Assembly (NCBI RefSeq): GCF_029210485.1
Contig: NZ_JARGET010000038.1
Span: 248,001-312,000, forward strand
Length of the DNA stretch: 64,000 bases
DNA from: Hoeflea sp. YIM 152468
GTDB taxonomy: Bacteria; Pseudomonadota; Alphaproteobacteria; Rhizobiales; Rhizobiaceae
Direction of reading: 5' to 3'
The position numbers were made by a program, and so were the translations under genes. Below the pieces are notes generated by a model. The model was given only the letters and a program-made list of their open reading frames with translations. It had not been told where the DNA came from and ran no database searches. Positions 17,182 to 26,913 of this stretch are shown in pieces. How positions within the stretch are numbered: position 1 is the first letter of the stretch; each line of letters opens with the position of its first letter.

Positions 17182-20018
17182 AAGCGAGGTTTCTCGGCGC
17201 TCTTGGATTTCGGGCTGGTGTGCTGTCACTGCTGGCCGGCATTCTCTATCTCGGCGCGTATTTTTTCGTCGATACTTTCAGGGTCAACCGCATCTGGATG
17301 GACCGTGTCGAAATTCCCAGCGCTGTGGCGTTCGATGCCACAACATTCGATTTCCTGGTCGAAGGGGGGGCGATCTGGCCCATTCGTGACGGCGTGTCGG
17401 TCGCGCTCGGACATGCGCCCTGCAACACGCTGGCTTTGCGGGCGCCGGAAACCGTCAACCTGGTTACGGGGGCCGCTGGCGAGGCCGGCCGCAAATATGT
17501 CCGCGAACTCTGTGAATCGCCGCAAGGTGAACGCATTCGCGAGGAAGTCGCGAATTTCAACCAGAGTTACCGGATCGTCTCAGTCTCCGACAACCGGCAG
17601 GCCGACGATGCGCTCAACTCCGCCGAAGGTGTTGCCTGTGCCGATGGCGTCAGCACGGCCAAACTGTTCGTTCCCCCCCGCTGCCTGCCCAACAAGTGGG
17701 AAGCCACCATTGCCGCAGACGGGCGGGCTGTTCAGTCGATCACCACCGCGGCCATCTCCCAGTTCGACTACGCGTTTCTTGCCAGCGAAACCGAAAGCTT
17801 TTTCGGTGACTGGAAAGTCATCACCCCGGTGATCGACACCCAGACCGGAGAGGCAGGCCAGTACCGGTTCCGGACGTCGATGACGTTTGGCGACATGCCG
17901 GTGAGCATTCGCACCATTGGCGCCGTGCGTTCGATTGCGGTGAATGGTGTGCGACTGGCGATAGATCCCGCAACCACCCCGGACGACGTCCGCGCGGTTG
18001 CCGGACAGAAGCAGGCTGCGTCGCTTGCCATCTATTGCGCCGATGATGCGGCGGGCACCGGGCGCCGGCAGCGATGCGAGGGAGAAAGCCCGCGCGGCAG
18101 GCCGACCGGGTCGCTCCTGTCCCTGTCCCAGCCCACAGGCAGGACCGTCGAGGTTGAAATGGTCATCGAGCCATCAATCCGGGTCGCCCGCGAGCTTAGG
18201 CGCTACCTGACAAACACCGAAAAGAACACGACGAAGGCGGGGGACGGGACTGTCTCCCTCGGGTTCGGACGGATCCGCGTTGGATGCCAGCTGTCCCGGT
18301 TTGAAATCGGAGCCGCGGCAACCGGACGTTTCGATACCGGTTGCGACTTGAGCTGGAACGTTCCCGACAACCAGAAAATCGAGAGCCAGGCCGAGCCGCT
18401 GACCAATCTGAGCCTTCACGGGCTCCCGGTGCTCGATTCGCAAGGCGCCTTGACCCAGAAAGCCTTTGAGCTGGGTCTTGGCGGATTGCTGGGACTGGGC
18501 ACCGGCGATTCCGGCTCGGTCGCTGCAGCGCTGACACTCACCGAGGACGGCGAAAACCCGTCGCTGACCATTCTGCCCGATTATCAGCGAAAGGCGATTG
18601 CAGCGCTCGCGCTGAATTACAAGTGCCCGAAAGATCAGGACCGGTGCGCCCGGCGTGCCGATCTGGTCATTCTTGATGCTGAGGGCGAGGATGCTGGCAA
18701 TGTGCTTGCCATTGCCAGCTTGCCGCAACCACGCACGGGCCTGTCTTCCTGGGATATCGAAACCCTCGAACTCACCGCCCCTTCCAAGAGCCCCCTCGCC
18801 GCCTATGGCTGGCGCAACTACGACCTGCGCGGAACGCCCGGTTCGGCCTTCAAGCTGGTCACCGCTTTGGCTGCCAGCCAGTACGTTCTCGACAGCGGCG
18901 ACAAGACGCTTGAGGACGTGCTTCTGGGCAATGCCAGCCCGCTGCAAATTGCCGACCTGTTCGGCATTGTCGCAACCCGCCCCTCCTTCAATGGGCGGTG
19001 CAAGCCCAACTACGACGAGCGTGACCCCGAAAAGCTCAATGCCCTGCCCATTCCCGGCGCAAGAGGCGGCATCGCTTTCTGCATGGGCAACTCGGCCTCG
19101 TCTGCAGGGATTCGCAGCGGCATAAGCCATATCCTCGAGCTTGGCGGGGACAGCGGCTGCGGAGAAGCGCGCGCTCCTCGAGCGGGCCTGTGCGAGGCCA
19201 TCAAGAAATCATCAAATCTCTACTTTGCCGGCATCGCCCTGTATCTTGATGCGGACAGGTTGATGGACAGCGAGAGCGGTTTTGAACACACCAACCTGGT
19301 TTCAGATCTGCTGTTGGCGAAAACCGCGGACCGGCTGTTTCCGGGCGCGCGAAATTCCGATGCGGTGGCGCGCAAGACAGCGCTGGATCTTCTGGATGTC
19401 AACTACCCCGCGACCGGGCGCGGGCGCTCGAGCCCACTGATCGTGGAGGCCGGGCTGCCGGTGCCTCCTGGCGAACCGCGTCGTTTGCGACTGGCACGCG
19501 GCGGTATCGGATTGAGCGTCAGTGCAAGCCCTCTGGCCATGGCCTCGGTTGCAGCCTCCGTCGCCACCGGAAAGATCGTCCGCCCGCACCTGGTTCCGAA
19601 ATTCCAGCGGGGTGACACCGACGATCCGCTCGAGGGTGAGCCGGTTCTGACCGCACCGTCCGACAAACAGACGCTGGTCGAGCGGCTGCTCACGGAAATC
19701 CGCAGCGGCATGGCGGCGGTCGTGAGAAACAAGGGCGGCACGTCGCGCAGCGCCTTCGCAAAGATTCCGGCCGAACTGCGCAATGCCGTGTATGCCAAGA
19801 CCGGCACTGCTCCGGTCTTTACCCACGGCACTGCTCCCGAGGACGGACGCTATGCCGCCTGGCTTATCGGTTATGTCGAACCCGACGGGGCCCTGCCGGG
19901 TATTGACCAGAGAATTGCTTTCGCCTGCCGGGTGGCGTTTTCGCCCACCTATGGAGGATCCGCCTGCGGGCCTGTGGTCCGCGATTTCCTCATGGCCCTG
20001 TATGAGGGCGAAAAATGA
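17178..20018 (+). CDS. Class B penicillin-binding-protein-like transpeptidase, membrane-anchored
   Basis: A 946-residue protein with one N-terminal membrane anchor (about residues 10-33, GVLSLLAGILYLGAYFFVD) and the rest presumably periplasmic. All three penicillin-binding active-site motifs are present and in order: SAFK in GTPGSAFKLVTALAA (S556, K559), SSN in IKKSSNLYFAG (S678, N680) and KTGT in VYAKTGTAPVF (K874-T877). The GIGLSVSASPLAMASVAAS stretch matches the helix before KTG in FtsI and PBP2. Distances between motifs (122 and 194 residues) exceed those of E. coli PBP2/PBP3, with a cysteine-containing insertion after SAFK. The roughly 500 residues before the catalytic domain do not show a standard PBP dimerisation domain and contain many cysteines. 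GGGAGG precedes the ATG. Overlaps of 4 bases link it to both neighbours. Role: peptidoglycan cross-linking or a related acyl transfer, inferred. Confidence 0.88.
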   Translation: MKARFLGALGFRAGVLSLLAGILYLGAYFFVDTFRVNRIWMDRVEIPSAVAFDATTFDFLVEGGAIWPIRDGVSVALGHAPCNTLALRAPETVNLVTGAAGEAGRKYVRELCESPQGERIREEVANFNQSYRIVSVSDNRQADDALNSAEGVACADGVSTAKLFVPPRCLPNKWEATIAADGRAVQSITTAAISQFDYAFLASETESFFGDWKVITPVIDTQTGEAGQYRFRTSMTFGDMPVSIRTIGAVRSIAVNGVRLAIDPATTPDDVRAVAGQKQAASLAIYCADDAAGTGRRQRCEGESPRGRPTGSLLSLSQPTGRTVEVEMVIEPSIRVARELRRYLTNTEKNTTKAGDGTVSLGFGRIRVGCQLSRFEIGAAATGRFDTGCDLSWNVPDNQKIESQAEPLTNLSLHGLPVLDSQGALTQKAFELGLGGLLGLGTGDSGSVAAALTLTEDGENPSLTILPDYQRKAIAALALNYKCPKDQDRCARRADLVILDAEGEDAGNVLAIASLPQPRTGLSSWDIETLELTAPSKSPLAAYGWRNYDLRGTPGSAFKLVTALAASQYVLDSGDKTLEDVLLGNASPLQIADLFGIVATRPSFNGRCKPNYDERDPEKLNALPIPGARGGIAFCMGNSASSAGIRSGISHILELGGDSGCGEARAPRAGLCEAIKKSSNLYFAGIALYLDADRLMDSESGFEHTNLVSDLLLAKTADRLFPGARNSDAVARKTALDLLDVNYPATGRGRSSPLIVEAGLPVPPGEPRRLRLARGGIGLSVSASPLAMASVAASVATGKIVRPHLVPKFQRGDTDDPLEGEPVLTAPSDKQTLVERLLTEIRSGMAAVVRNKGGTSRSAFAKIPAELRNAVYAKTGTAPVFTHGTAPEDGRYAAWLIGYVEPDGALPGIDQRIAFACRVAFSPTYGGSACGPVVRDFLMALYEGEK

Positions 20019-23000
20019 AACTGGCGCGCTCCATCAGCACTCTGATCGGCATCCTGATGCGCCTCGGCTTCGGGCTGGCCACGATGGCGGTGATTTTCTG
20101 GTGGATGTTTGCGCTCCACACGGCCGCCGGCCATGCGCCGCTCTTCAGCGCCCTGAAGGAACTGAAACTGACAATCCCGCAAGGCAGCGAGGTCGTGCTG
20201 GGGCGGGCCGAACTGCTTCAGCCGGCAGGCGCACGGTCGGCGGAACTGCAGCATGTCCGGCTTCGCGCCACAGAAGATGGGCAGATCCTGATCAGCCGCG
20301 TGGCCGAACTCAGAGATCTCAATGTCGAATTTGGCGGCAAAACCGAGGAGGGGTCGAGCGAGCGCTACGAGATTTCGAGACGGAAAGGCGCTGTCACGCT
20401 GGTTTCAGCCGGCGCGCAATTCGTCAGGATCAGCGTTCGCGATGATGATGCGCTCGAATTTTCCATTGAAGACTGGACCGGAAACGCCACAACGGCCCTG
20501 ATCCATCGCGACGGCGCCGAGCTGCTGATCAATGGTGAGCCGGCGGACGAATGCTATGATCAGGGGCTGACCGGCTGGGTCGCCTCCAAGGCCAACAGAC
20601 TGAGCGGCGAGGTGTCCGACCGCCTCGCCGCTTATCTCGGACCCTTCGGTCTTGCTGACCTCTTGCAGCGAAAGGGAAAGCCGACGGTTGCTGTCCTGGG
20701 CGGCGACCTCACTTGCACGATGCACAGCCATGCCCTTGTGGCCATGCCACGCGCCAACCCCGAGCTTGAATTCGCCATTCGCAGGAATTTGTCCGATGGC
20801 CGGCTGTTTGTATCGATCTACCGGGAAGCACAGCTGGTGCCCGTCAGCTTCGAAACCTGGCTGGATGGAGAACGGATAGGTCAGCATTACGGGCGCACCG
20901 GCATTGAAGTGCCGCTGGCCGCCACATCGCCGCTCGCGTATCCGCCCGTTACCCATTTTACCGCAGGCAAGACGCGCTATTCAATCGATGCCGATAGCAA
21001 TACGGAGGGCGGCTGGGATGTTCACATCCAGCCAGATCGCCGCATTGCCCTGTTTGATGACAGCGTCTGTGCGCAGCCGCTTGAGGCGGACACGGAAACC
21101 GCCTCGGTGGAAGATTGCCCGCCGCCTCTCGACAGCTCGCCCAATTCCCTCCCCGAGGGCGCCCGCATCGAGGTGATCAAGCACCAGCTTCCCTCCACCC
21201 TTGATCGGCTGTTTGTCGGCAGCCCGGATGGCCTGGTGAGTGCCGAAATCCTGGCAAGAAGTTCCGCCATCGGACTGTCGCTGCTGATTGTCCTGGCCGT
21301 TCCCGGTGCCACAATCTGGCGCGCAAACGGCAGTGTGTTCCGGGCAGCGCTTCTCACTCTTGCGGGCTGCGTGGTGCTGGGGCTGGCCCTGCTTCCCGAT
21401 CTTGTCGCCATTGGCAGACAGCTGACCGCCATACCCGATGCCTCCAGATACATGTTTTATGGCCTTGGTGCCTCATGGGTCTGCGCGACCATCGTCGTCA
21501 TGCTCGACCGGTCCGGCGGCGCCAGTCTCACTGCCTTGTGGTTTTTGTTGACAGCGATCATCGCGCTGAGTTCGATTTCCATGTTCAGCCTGAGTGCGGA
21601 AGGCCCGAATACCGACTGGGAGCGGTTCTTCATCAAGCATAAACTGGTGGTTCTGGATGTTCTGCCGGTCTTCGTCATGGCGCTGACCATCGTCTCGCCA
21701 ACCGCCCTGAAGCTCCGGATCGGCAACGATTTTGCCGGCAGGCCGTCCCTCGTCTCGCCGACTCTGTGGCTTCTGGCCATTGTCTTCACCTTGTTTGCAG
21801 CCTGGTTCTTTCTTGGCAACCAGACTGGTCTTGGTGGCTCCATCCAGCCGGTCGAGGCGGGAAAATTCGCCATTGTCGTGCTTCTGGGGGCCTCACTCGC
21901 ACAGTGGCTGATCCGCGCCCGTCTTCTGGCGCAGGCATGGTTCGGCATCACGCTGATCGCCGTCATTCTCTCCACCCTGTTCCTGATCGCCCTGCTTTTC
22001 GTCCCCGCAGTGAAATCGGATTACTCGCCGCTGATCATCATTGGCTCGGCAACCGCAATCACCGGGATAGTGGGCTTCATGGCCATCGGCTGGCGGATCC
22101 GCGAGGAGGAGTATGACGACCTCAGGGACATCAAGCGGATTCCCTTGTCTTACGTGCCCTCGATACAGGATATTCGCTTGAGTGTTGCGCAGTTCTGTCT
22201 GCTGCTGTTGCTGTTTGCCGCCATCATCCTTTCACCGCTGGTGTCGCTGGACCTCCTGATCCAGGGGCTTGAGCTGCTGCAACAGTCGGTGGCGTACTCG
22301 CTTGCGGCGGTTGTGGGCCTGATCGCCGTTACCATCATGCTCATCCGGACGCTGGTCATCCCGCGCGCCCTGTTCATCGGGCTGCTGGGATTGCCGCTGG
22401 CGCTTCTTGGAACCTGGGCGCTCTGGCGTCAGGAAATCTTCATTCTCGCTCTCTCTGTCGGCGGTCTCGTCACGATGGCGTTTGCGGTGGCATGGCGCAA
22501 TCGTGTCAACTGGACTCTGGCGCGCGTCGCCATCGCTGCGCCGCTGATCGCACTGGTGATGGCGGTGGCCTTGAGGGACGTGCCGGCGAAGGCAGGGCTC
22601 GGCGTGCAGGACTGGTCCTGGTTCGACAAGCCCGACAAGCAGATCACGGAGCTGGAAAAAGTGCTTGGCGAGGGCCGCCGCCTGCCGGTCGAGAGGCTGA
22701 TGAGTTGGGCTGATCTCCGGTTCGGCCGCGATGGCAAATACACCGAACCCCGCCAGCTGGTTCTGCGCGACATGAACTTCCACGTTCTCAGATCGCGCGC
22801 CACGCTGGCCAACGCGCCTTGCGGCTTGAGCGACGAACTCAAGGCAGCCCCCTTCAACATCGGCTACGCCGTGGAGTGGATCGGCACCGGCATTTCCAAA
22901 GGCCTGGGCATTTCCTGCCCTCAAGAGGCGCGGCAAGCCGAAACCTTGCGATGCACGCCCTCCACCTTGAAGGGCCCGGTGCGGCCGCATTGCGTCCCGG

Positions 23001-23410
23001 TCGTCCAGAGCGATTTTGCCGCGACCTATATTGCCACCAGGCACGGCAATGCCGCCGCCACGCTGCTGATCGCGCTTCAGGCCTGTTTCATCTTCTTCGT
23101 TATCGGACTCTATCTCAAGCTTCAGTCCAAGCGCTCAAGGGATCCGGTCGAGACCGGAGCGGATCAGGCGCTTGCCTGTATCGCGCTCGGATCAGGCATG
23201 CTGTTTCTGATGCAATGGATCCTGGCCTGGTCGAATGCGTTCGGACTGCTGCCCGTCATGGGGCAGCCGATGACATGGCTGTCAGCCGGCACCAGTCATC
23301 ACCTTTTCATGGCAATCCCGGCAGCGCTGGTGCTCCTCGTTGCGACTCGTCTTGCAGGGATGAAAGCACCCGTGTTAACAATTCGTGTGCCGCCAAGACG
23401 CCGTGGTTAG
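20015..23410 (+). CDS. Giant polytopic protein with C-terminal SEDS (FtsW/RodA) signatures
   Basis: An 1131-residue protein: an N-terminal membrane helix (about 10-33), a probably periplasmic soluble region (about 35-405), then some 17 hydrophobic segments. The end carries SEDS hallmarks: QSDFAATYIATRHGNAAAT (D1000) aligns by eye with the TDFIFAVIGEELGF loop that holds the essential aspartate of RodA/FtsW, and N-AFGLLPVMGQPMTWLSAGTS (N1074, P1080, G1083, S1090) with NVGLLPVTGIPLPFISYGGSS. SDYSPLIIIGSATAITG near residue 668 resembles the QPDLGTA segment. SEDS proteins normally have about 10 helices and 370-420 residues, so this one is greatly enlarged. It starts inside the stop of the PBP-like gene (ATGA), the classic SEDS-bPBP pairing. 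Glycan polymerase activity is inferred from the family. Confidence 0.8.
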   Translation: MKLARSISTLIGILMRLGFGLATMAVIFWWMFALHTAAGHAPLFSALKELKLTIPQGSEVVLGRAELLQPAGARSAELQHVRLRATEDGQILISRVAELRDLNVEFGGKTEEGSSERYEISRRKGAVTLVSAGAQFVRISVRDDDALEFSIEDWTGNATTALIHRDGAELLINGEPADECYDQGLTGWVASKANRLSGEVSDRLAAYLGPFGLADLLQRKGKPTVAVLGGDLTCTMHSHALVAMPRANPELEFAIRRNLSDGRLFVSIYREAQLVPVSFETWLDGERIGQHYGRTGIEVPLAATSPLAYPPVTHFTAGKTRYSIDADSNTEGGWDVHIQPDRRIALFDDSVCAQPLEADTETASVEDCPPPLDSSPNSLPEGARIEVIKHQLPSTLDRLFVGSPDGLVSAEILARSSAIGLSLLIVLAVPGATIWRANGSVFRAALLTLAGCVVLGLALLPDLVAIGRQLTAIPDASRYMFYGLGASWVCATIVVMLDRSGGASLTALWFLLTAIIALSSISMFSLSAEGPNTDWERFFIKHKLVVLDVLPVFVMALTIVSPTALKLRIGNDFAGRPSLVSPTLWLLAIVFTLFAAWFFLGNQTGLGGSIQPVEAGKFAIVVLLGASLAQWLIRARLLAQAWFGITLIAVILSTLFLIALLFVPAVKSDYSPLIIIGSATAITGIVGFMAIGWRIREEEYDDLRDIKRIPLSYVPSIQDIRLSVAQFCLLLLLFAAIILSPLVSLDLLIQGLELLQQSVAYSLAAVVGLIAVTIMLIRTLVIPRALFIGLLGLPLALLGTWALWRQEIFILALSVGGLVTMAFAVAWRNRVNWTLARVAIAAPLIALVMAVALRDVPAKAGLGVQDWSWFDKPDKQITELEKVLGEGRRLPVERLMSWADLRFGRDGKYTEPRQLVLRDMNFHVLRSRATLANAPCGLSDELKAAPFNIGYAVEWIGTGISKGLGISCPQEARQAETLRCTPSTLKGPVRPHCVPVVQSDFAATYIATRHGNAAATLLIALQACFIFFVIGLYLKLQSKRSRDPVETGADQALACIALGSGMLFLMQWILAWSNAFGLLPVMGQPMTWLSAGTSHHLFMAIPAALVLLVATRLAGMKAPVLTIRVPPRRRG

Positions 23411-23447
23411 TTACTTGTTGAGTGTAAGTTGAGAGGCAGGCGTTGAA

Positions 23448-25682
23448 ATGGAAAAGAAAACTACAGATGGGAATGAAGTTTTAAGTACCACGCGCTTGAA
23501 GCAGGCCTTTATCATTGCTTTTGCCGCGGTCGCATTCTTGATGACTGCTTATGCCACAAGCGGTGGAGCTCGAATCTTTCTGAACGAGACCTATGCCTGG
23601 ATTGGTATAACCGCACTCGCGGTGGGTTTCCTCGCCTTCACCTCTCTCGTCCTGGGCGACGGGATATCCTCGAGCAGGATCACCCAGATCGCTCTGGTGA
23701 TGCCCTTCTATCTTGTTGCCGTGGCGATCTGCTGGATTTCCTCCTTTGCCTCCTATCACCAGCAATTCCTTAGTGTGGGGCGATCCGATCTTGCCAATGC
23801 CGAAACGAATTTGCGGCAGATGGGGCTTTACGCGCACGACATCAGCCAGGTCATGAATGACCGTTATCAGGACAGGAAAATCGAACTGCTTCAGGACGAG
23901 GCACTCAAGCAGTACTCGGCCAGAATGAGCGCGCTGACAGACGAGCTGCGCGACCGGGACAAGAAAAAGGAAATCGCCTCGGAACTGCAGGCGCTGATTG
24001 AGCTCAAGAAGGTCGAGCTGCGAAACCGGCAGGGCCAGCTGGCGACACGGCAGGAAGACCTTGAGCGCGAGTCGCTCAAGCTGAACGCGCAAATCGAAAC
24101 CCTCGAAGCTCAAGTCAAGTCCAGACAGGCCCAATCGGTGGCCGCCGAGGCGTTGGTCGGCAGGCTTGAGGCTGCTCTGGTAGAAGAAGAGGGCGAGCCC
24201 GGCGTCTCGCCCGAAAGAAAATCGGTTCTTCTGAGTGATGGTCTTGCCAGCCAACTCGTCGATGATCCTGCCTGCAACCGCAGACGCCGGGCCGGCACCG
24301 GCGGCGACCTGCCGGGAACCTGCTATCACGCTATTGGCGAAAAGCTGGCCGAAACACGAAAGCTCAAGGCCGATACCGCCAAGATCTATCAATCCGCACG
24401 TGCCGACCTGCAAAAAGCGCGCGACACTCAGGCGAAGTTGCAGTCGGACCTGCAGCAGGTGGTGGCAGACCTTGGTGCGGCGAAACTTCAGGCCAGTGAA
24501 GGCCTGGCGTCGGGCTATACGCTTGATGCGGACGGATTTCTGCAAAGCGTCAATGCCTTCATCAACACCCCTTCCCAGACGAGTTTCAAGCAAACGGCCA
24601 ATTACTGCCTGGTGGTGACCGAGGTGCTGTCGGATCTCAAATCCGTGTCTGACCTGCCTGCCTGCGAACCGCAGCCGCTGATGGCGTTGTTTCGCCAGAT
24701 CGAGACACTCGATGCAGACCAGGCGTCTTTCAATCTGTCCTGTGCTGAAGCCGAGCGCCGCAAAGCCATCATCGACACATTGCGCACCCAGATGCTTGAT
24801 GTGTCCGGTCCGGACCGGCTTGTTCCGATCACACGCGCCTATGATCAGATGCGCGCGGACGTGCTGGAAACCTGCGTCGTCGCTGCCGAACAGAGGGGTC
24901 TGGCCACCGGGCCCTACCGTGAGGATCTGGCCAGTCTTTATGATCGCATCAACCCGTCACAGGACCCGATCAGCAAGGCGATAGGCAAGGTTGAGGCGCT
25001 TTTCAACGGCACGGCCTCGGCCCGCGATTATTTCCCCGCCCTGCTCGCCTTGCTGCAGGAACTGTCGCTCTTGCTGTCGAAACTGTTCTGGGATGCAAAT
25101 GCCATGACCAAGAGGTCAAGGCGCAAGGACGATCTCGACATCTCCGATCTCGATCTCGATGCCCGACCGGATGATCCGGAATCGGTGCTGGCGGCCAAGA
25201 ATGTCATTCTCAATGGTGTGTTCGACAAGCAAGGCTATCTGTTGCCGCTGTTTTTCGACGAGGAATATTCCCACGACATGCGCAGCCAGATGCGTCTGAT
25301 TATCGACAACCTGATCCGCAAACAGCTTGCGCGCAAGACCAGCCGCGGAACCTTGATTTCAGAGCAGGGTGTGGCCGAGGTCGGGCGCCGGATCCGCCGG
25401 CATTATGAAGCGGCTGAAACCGAGGATTCCGCCGCCTCCGCTGCAAGCAGTGGCACGGAACGGCACCATGCCACCGAGGACCGGCATGCGGCAGCGGAGC
25501 CCAGCCAGAAACCCCTCAGCAAGGGCGGGGATGACAAGATTGCCGCAAAGGCCGCTGCGTCCCGGGACAACCCGGACGCTGCAGCCCGTGAATTGCTGGA
25601 GGAAGACGCAGTCGATCCGTCGCACCGCCCCCGACGCCGCAGGCCTGTGGTTGTCAGGCCAAATTTCAGGCGTGAGATCTAA
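23448..25682 (+). CDS. Membrane protein with long coiled coil, unknown function
   Basis: A 744-residue protein 37 bp downstream of the SEDS-like gene, with GAGAGGCAGG before the ATG. Three membrane helices lie in the first 105 residues (AFIIAFAAVAFLMTAY, WIGITALAVGFLAFTSLVL, IALVMPFYLVAVAICWISSF). Residues from about 115 to 370 form an extended coiled coil with Glu/Lys/Gln/Leu heptads (RDRDKKKEIASELQALIELK and following), interrupted by a cysteine pair loop (CNRRRRAGTGGDLPGTC). A second hydrophobic stretch (YFPALLALLQELSLLLSKLFW, about 530) may be a re-entrant or fourth helix. The C-terminus is disordered, charged and ends in an arginine-rich tail. It looks like a structural tether or scaffold, perhaps in the way MreC or EzrA-type proteins serve cell-wall machines. 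Family not recognised. Confidence 0.75.
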   Translation: MEKKTTDGNEVLSTTRLKQAFIIAFAAVAFLMTAYATSGGARIFLNETYAWIGITALAVGFLAFTSLVLGDGISSSRITQIALVMPFYLVAVAICWISSFASYHQQFLSVGRSDLANAETNLRQMGLYAHDISQVMNDRYQDRKIELLQDEALKQYSARMSALTDELRDRDKKKEIASELQALIELKKVELRNRQGQLATRQEDLERESLKLNAQIETLEAQVKSRQAQSVAAEALVGRLEAALVEEEGEPGVSPERKSVLLSDGLASQLVDDPACNRRRRAGTGGDLPGTCYHAIGEKLAETRKLKADTAKIYQSARADLQKARDTQAKLQSDLQQVVADLGAAKLQASEGLASGYTLDADGFLQSVNAFINTPSQTSFKQTANYCLVVTEVLSDLKSVSDLPACEPQPLMALFRQIETLDADQASFNLSCAEAERRKAIIDTLRTQMLDVSGPDRLVPITRAYDQMRADVLETCVVAAEQRGLATGPYREDLASLYDRINPSQDPISKAIGKVEALFNGTASARDYFPALLALLQELSLLLSKLFWDANAMTKRSRRKDDLDISDLDLDARPDDPESVLAAKNVILNGVFDKQGYLLPLFFDEEYSHDMRSQMRLIIDNLIRKQLARKTSRGTLISEQGVAEVGRRIRRHYEAAETEDSAASAASSGTERHHATEDRHAAAEPSQKPLSKGGDDKIAAKAAASRDNPDAAARELLEEDAVDPSHRPRRRRPVVVRPNFRREI

Positions 25683-25884
25683 GGCAATCTGCGCAAAGGT
25701 GTGCAGCGGTTTTGCGACAACGACATGCATAAACAATGAGCCTGAAGTGCGTCATCCGGAACCGGTTTGATGCGACGCGCTTTACGCCAAGCCGCGTTCA
25801 TATGGCGGCGTTTGAACGCGATTCGCATGCATGGATTGAGAGAAATAGGGCGGAGTTGGCGCGCCCCTTGGGGCGTCAGCAGGC

Positions 25885-26913
25885 CTAGCCGGGGTTCCGG
25901 TTCGCCGTCTCTACAGGGGCAGCCATCGAGCTCGCCACCGCGTCTGTGGTTTCGGCCAAACTTCGCTCCTTCAGGATACCGCTCAAGATTTCGTCCCGGG
26001 TGAAGAGGAACGGACTATCAAGACCTAGGGCTGCGAAGATGAACGGATCAGCTGTCATGTAGGGGTAGCGGACATTGTCCGGGGTCAACGGCACCGGAAA
26101 CCGTGAATTGCCGGGATCGAGGATTTCCGCAGTCGCATCAATGTTGGCGCAGCCCAGTTGCGGGTGGAAGCCGTAGCTTGAGGTGGCGATGAAGCGCAGA
26201 TCGATGTCGCGTTCCTGAGACGGGAACGGCCTGAAATCCTTGATCATGTCGAAGGCCGGCCGCATGTGGGCATGCAGGATGGCGAGCACTGCTTCGGGTT
26301 CGGTGGCGATGTCGCGCGAGCGATTGCCGAAGCGCAGAAGCAGCAGGTCGAACATGCTGATGGCGATCGCCACACGTTCGAGATTCTGGAATTCGGGCTT
26401 TCCCGCCCGTTCGAAAAAATCCTCGACCTTGTCGATCAGAGCTTCAAATCCGGCATCCGTGCCGGCATTCAGCACGGAAATGACCAGGACAATCCCCTTG
26501 GCCTTGGAAAACCACTCGTCCAGTTCCCTGGTTTTCTCCACATGCGGGTTGGCCGTCCCAGACAATTCAGTGTTCGGAAAAGCCGCCTCGCCGGGAGCAT
26601 CCCGAACATGGATGGTGAATTGTCGGTTCTGCAATCCATTGCCGGGCGCCGCGCCCTCCGGGGCCGGCAGATCGACTTCGAGATCAAACCGGATGTCGGT
26701 TACGCTTTCGGTCGCCTCGGGAAGGTTTCGATAGTAACTTCGAAGTAACCGCCGGTTGATCCGGTCAGTCTCTATCTTGATGTCATGCAGTTGGCGAAAT
26801 CCGTGAAAGTTCAGTTCCACACATTTCGCAAAGTCGACAAAAAGATTCGTCTTGCCTGATCTGACCGGCCCGGTCAGACCGACATGAATCTCGCTGGTTT
26901 CACTCGATGGCAA
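25885..26913 (-). CDS. P-loop GTPase-like protein with degenerate G4 motif
   Basis: A 342-residue protein. The P-loop is GPVRSGKT (residues 15-22), directly after a strand beginning HVGLTG. The G3-type segment is VRDAPGE (D105, G108). At the position of NKxD the sequence is ISMFD (S186 to D189), so guanine specificity is doubtful although the aspartate is kept. SIL-like insertions and a C-terminal tail (FAALGLDSPFLF) follow. The overall plan recalls YcjX-like or bacterial double-GTPase domains. The start is TTG at 26913, with AGGGAACG upstream; no ATG lies near enough to keep the P-loop strand. It is convergent with the coiled-coil gene and divergent from the 849-residue gene, sharing a 78-bp promoter region with it. 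A regulatory switch for the block is a reasonable inference. Confidence 0.8.
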   Translation of the reverse strand: MPSSETSEIHVGLTGPVRSGKTNLFVDFAKCVELNFHGFRQLHDIKIETDRINRRLLRSYYRNLPEATESVTDIRFDLEVDLPAPEGAAPGNGLQNRQFTIHVRDAPGEAAFPNTELSGTANPHVEKTRELDEWFSKAKGIVLVISVLNAGTDAGFEALIDKVEDFFERAGKPEFQNLERVAIAISMFDLLLLRFGNRSRDIATEPEAVLAILHAHMRPAFDMIKDFRPFPSQERDIDLRFIATSSYGFHPQLGCANIDATAEILDPGNSRFPVPLTPDNVRYPYMTADPFIFAALGLDSPFLFTRDEILSGILKERSLAETTDAVASSMAAPVETANRNPG

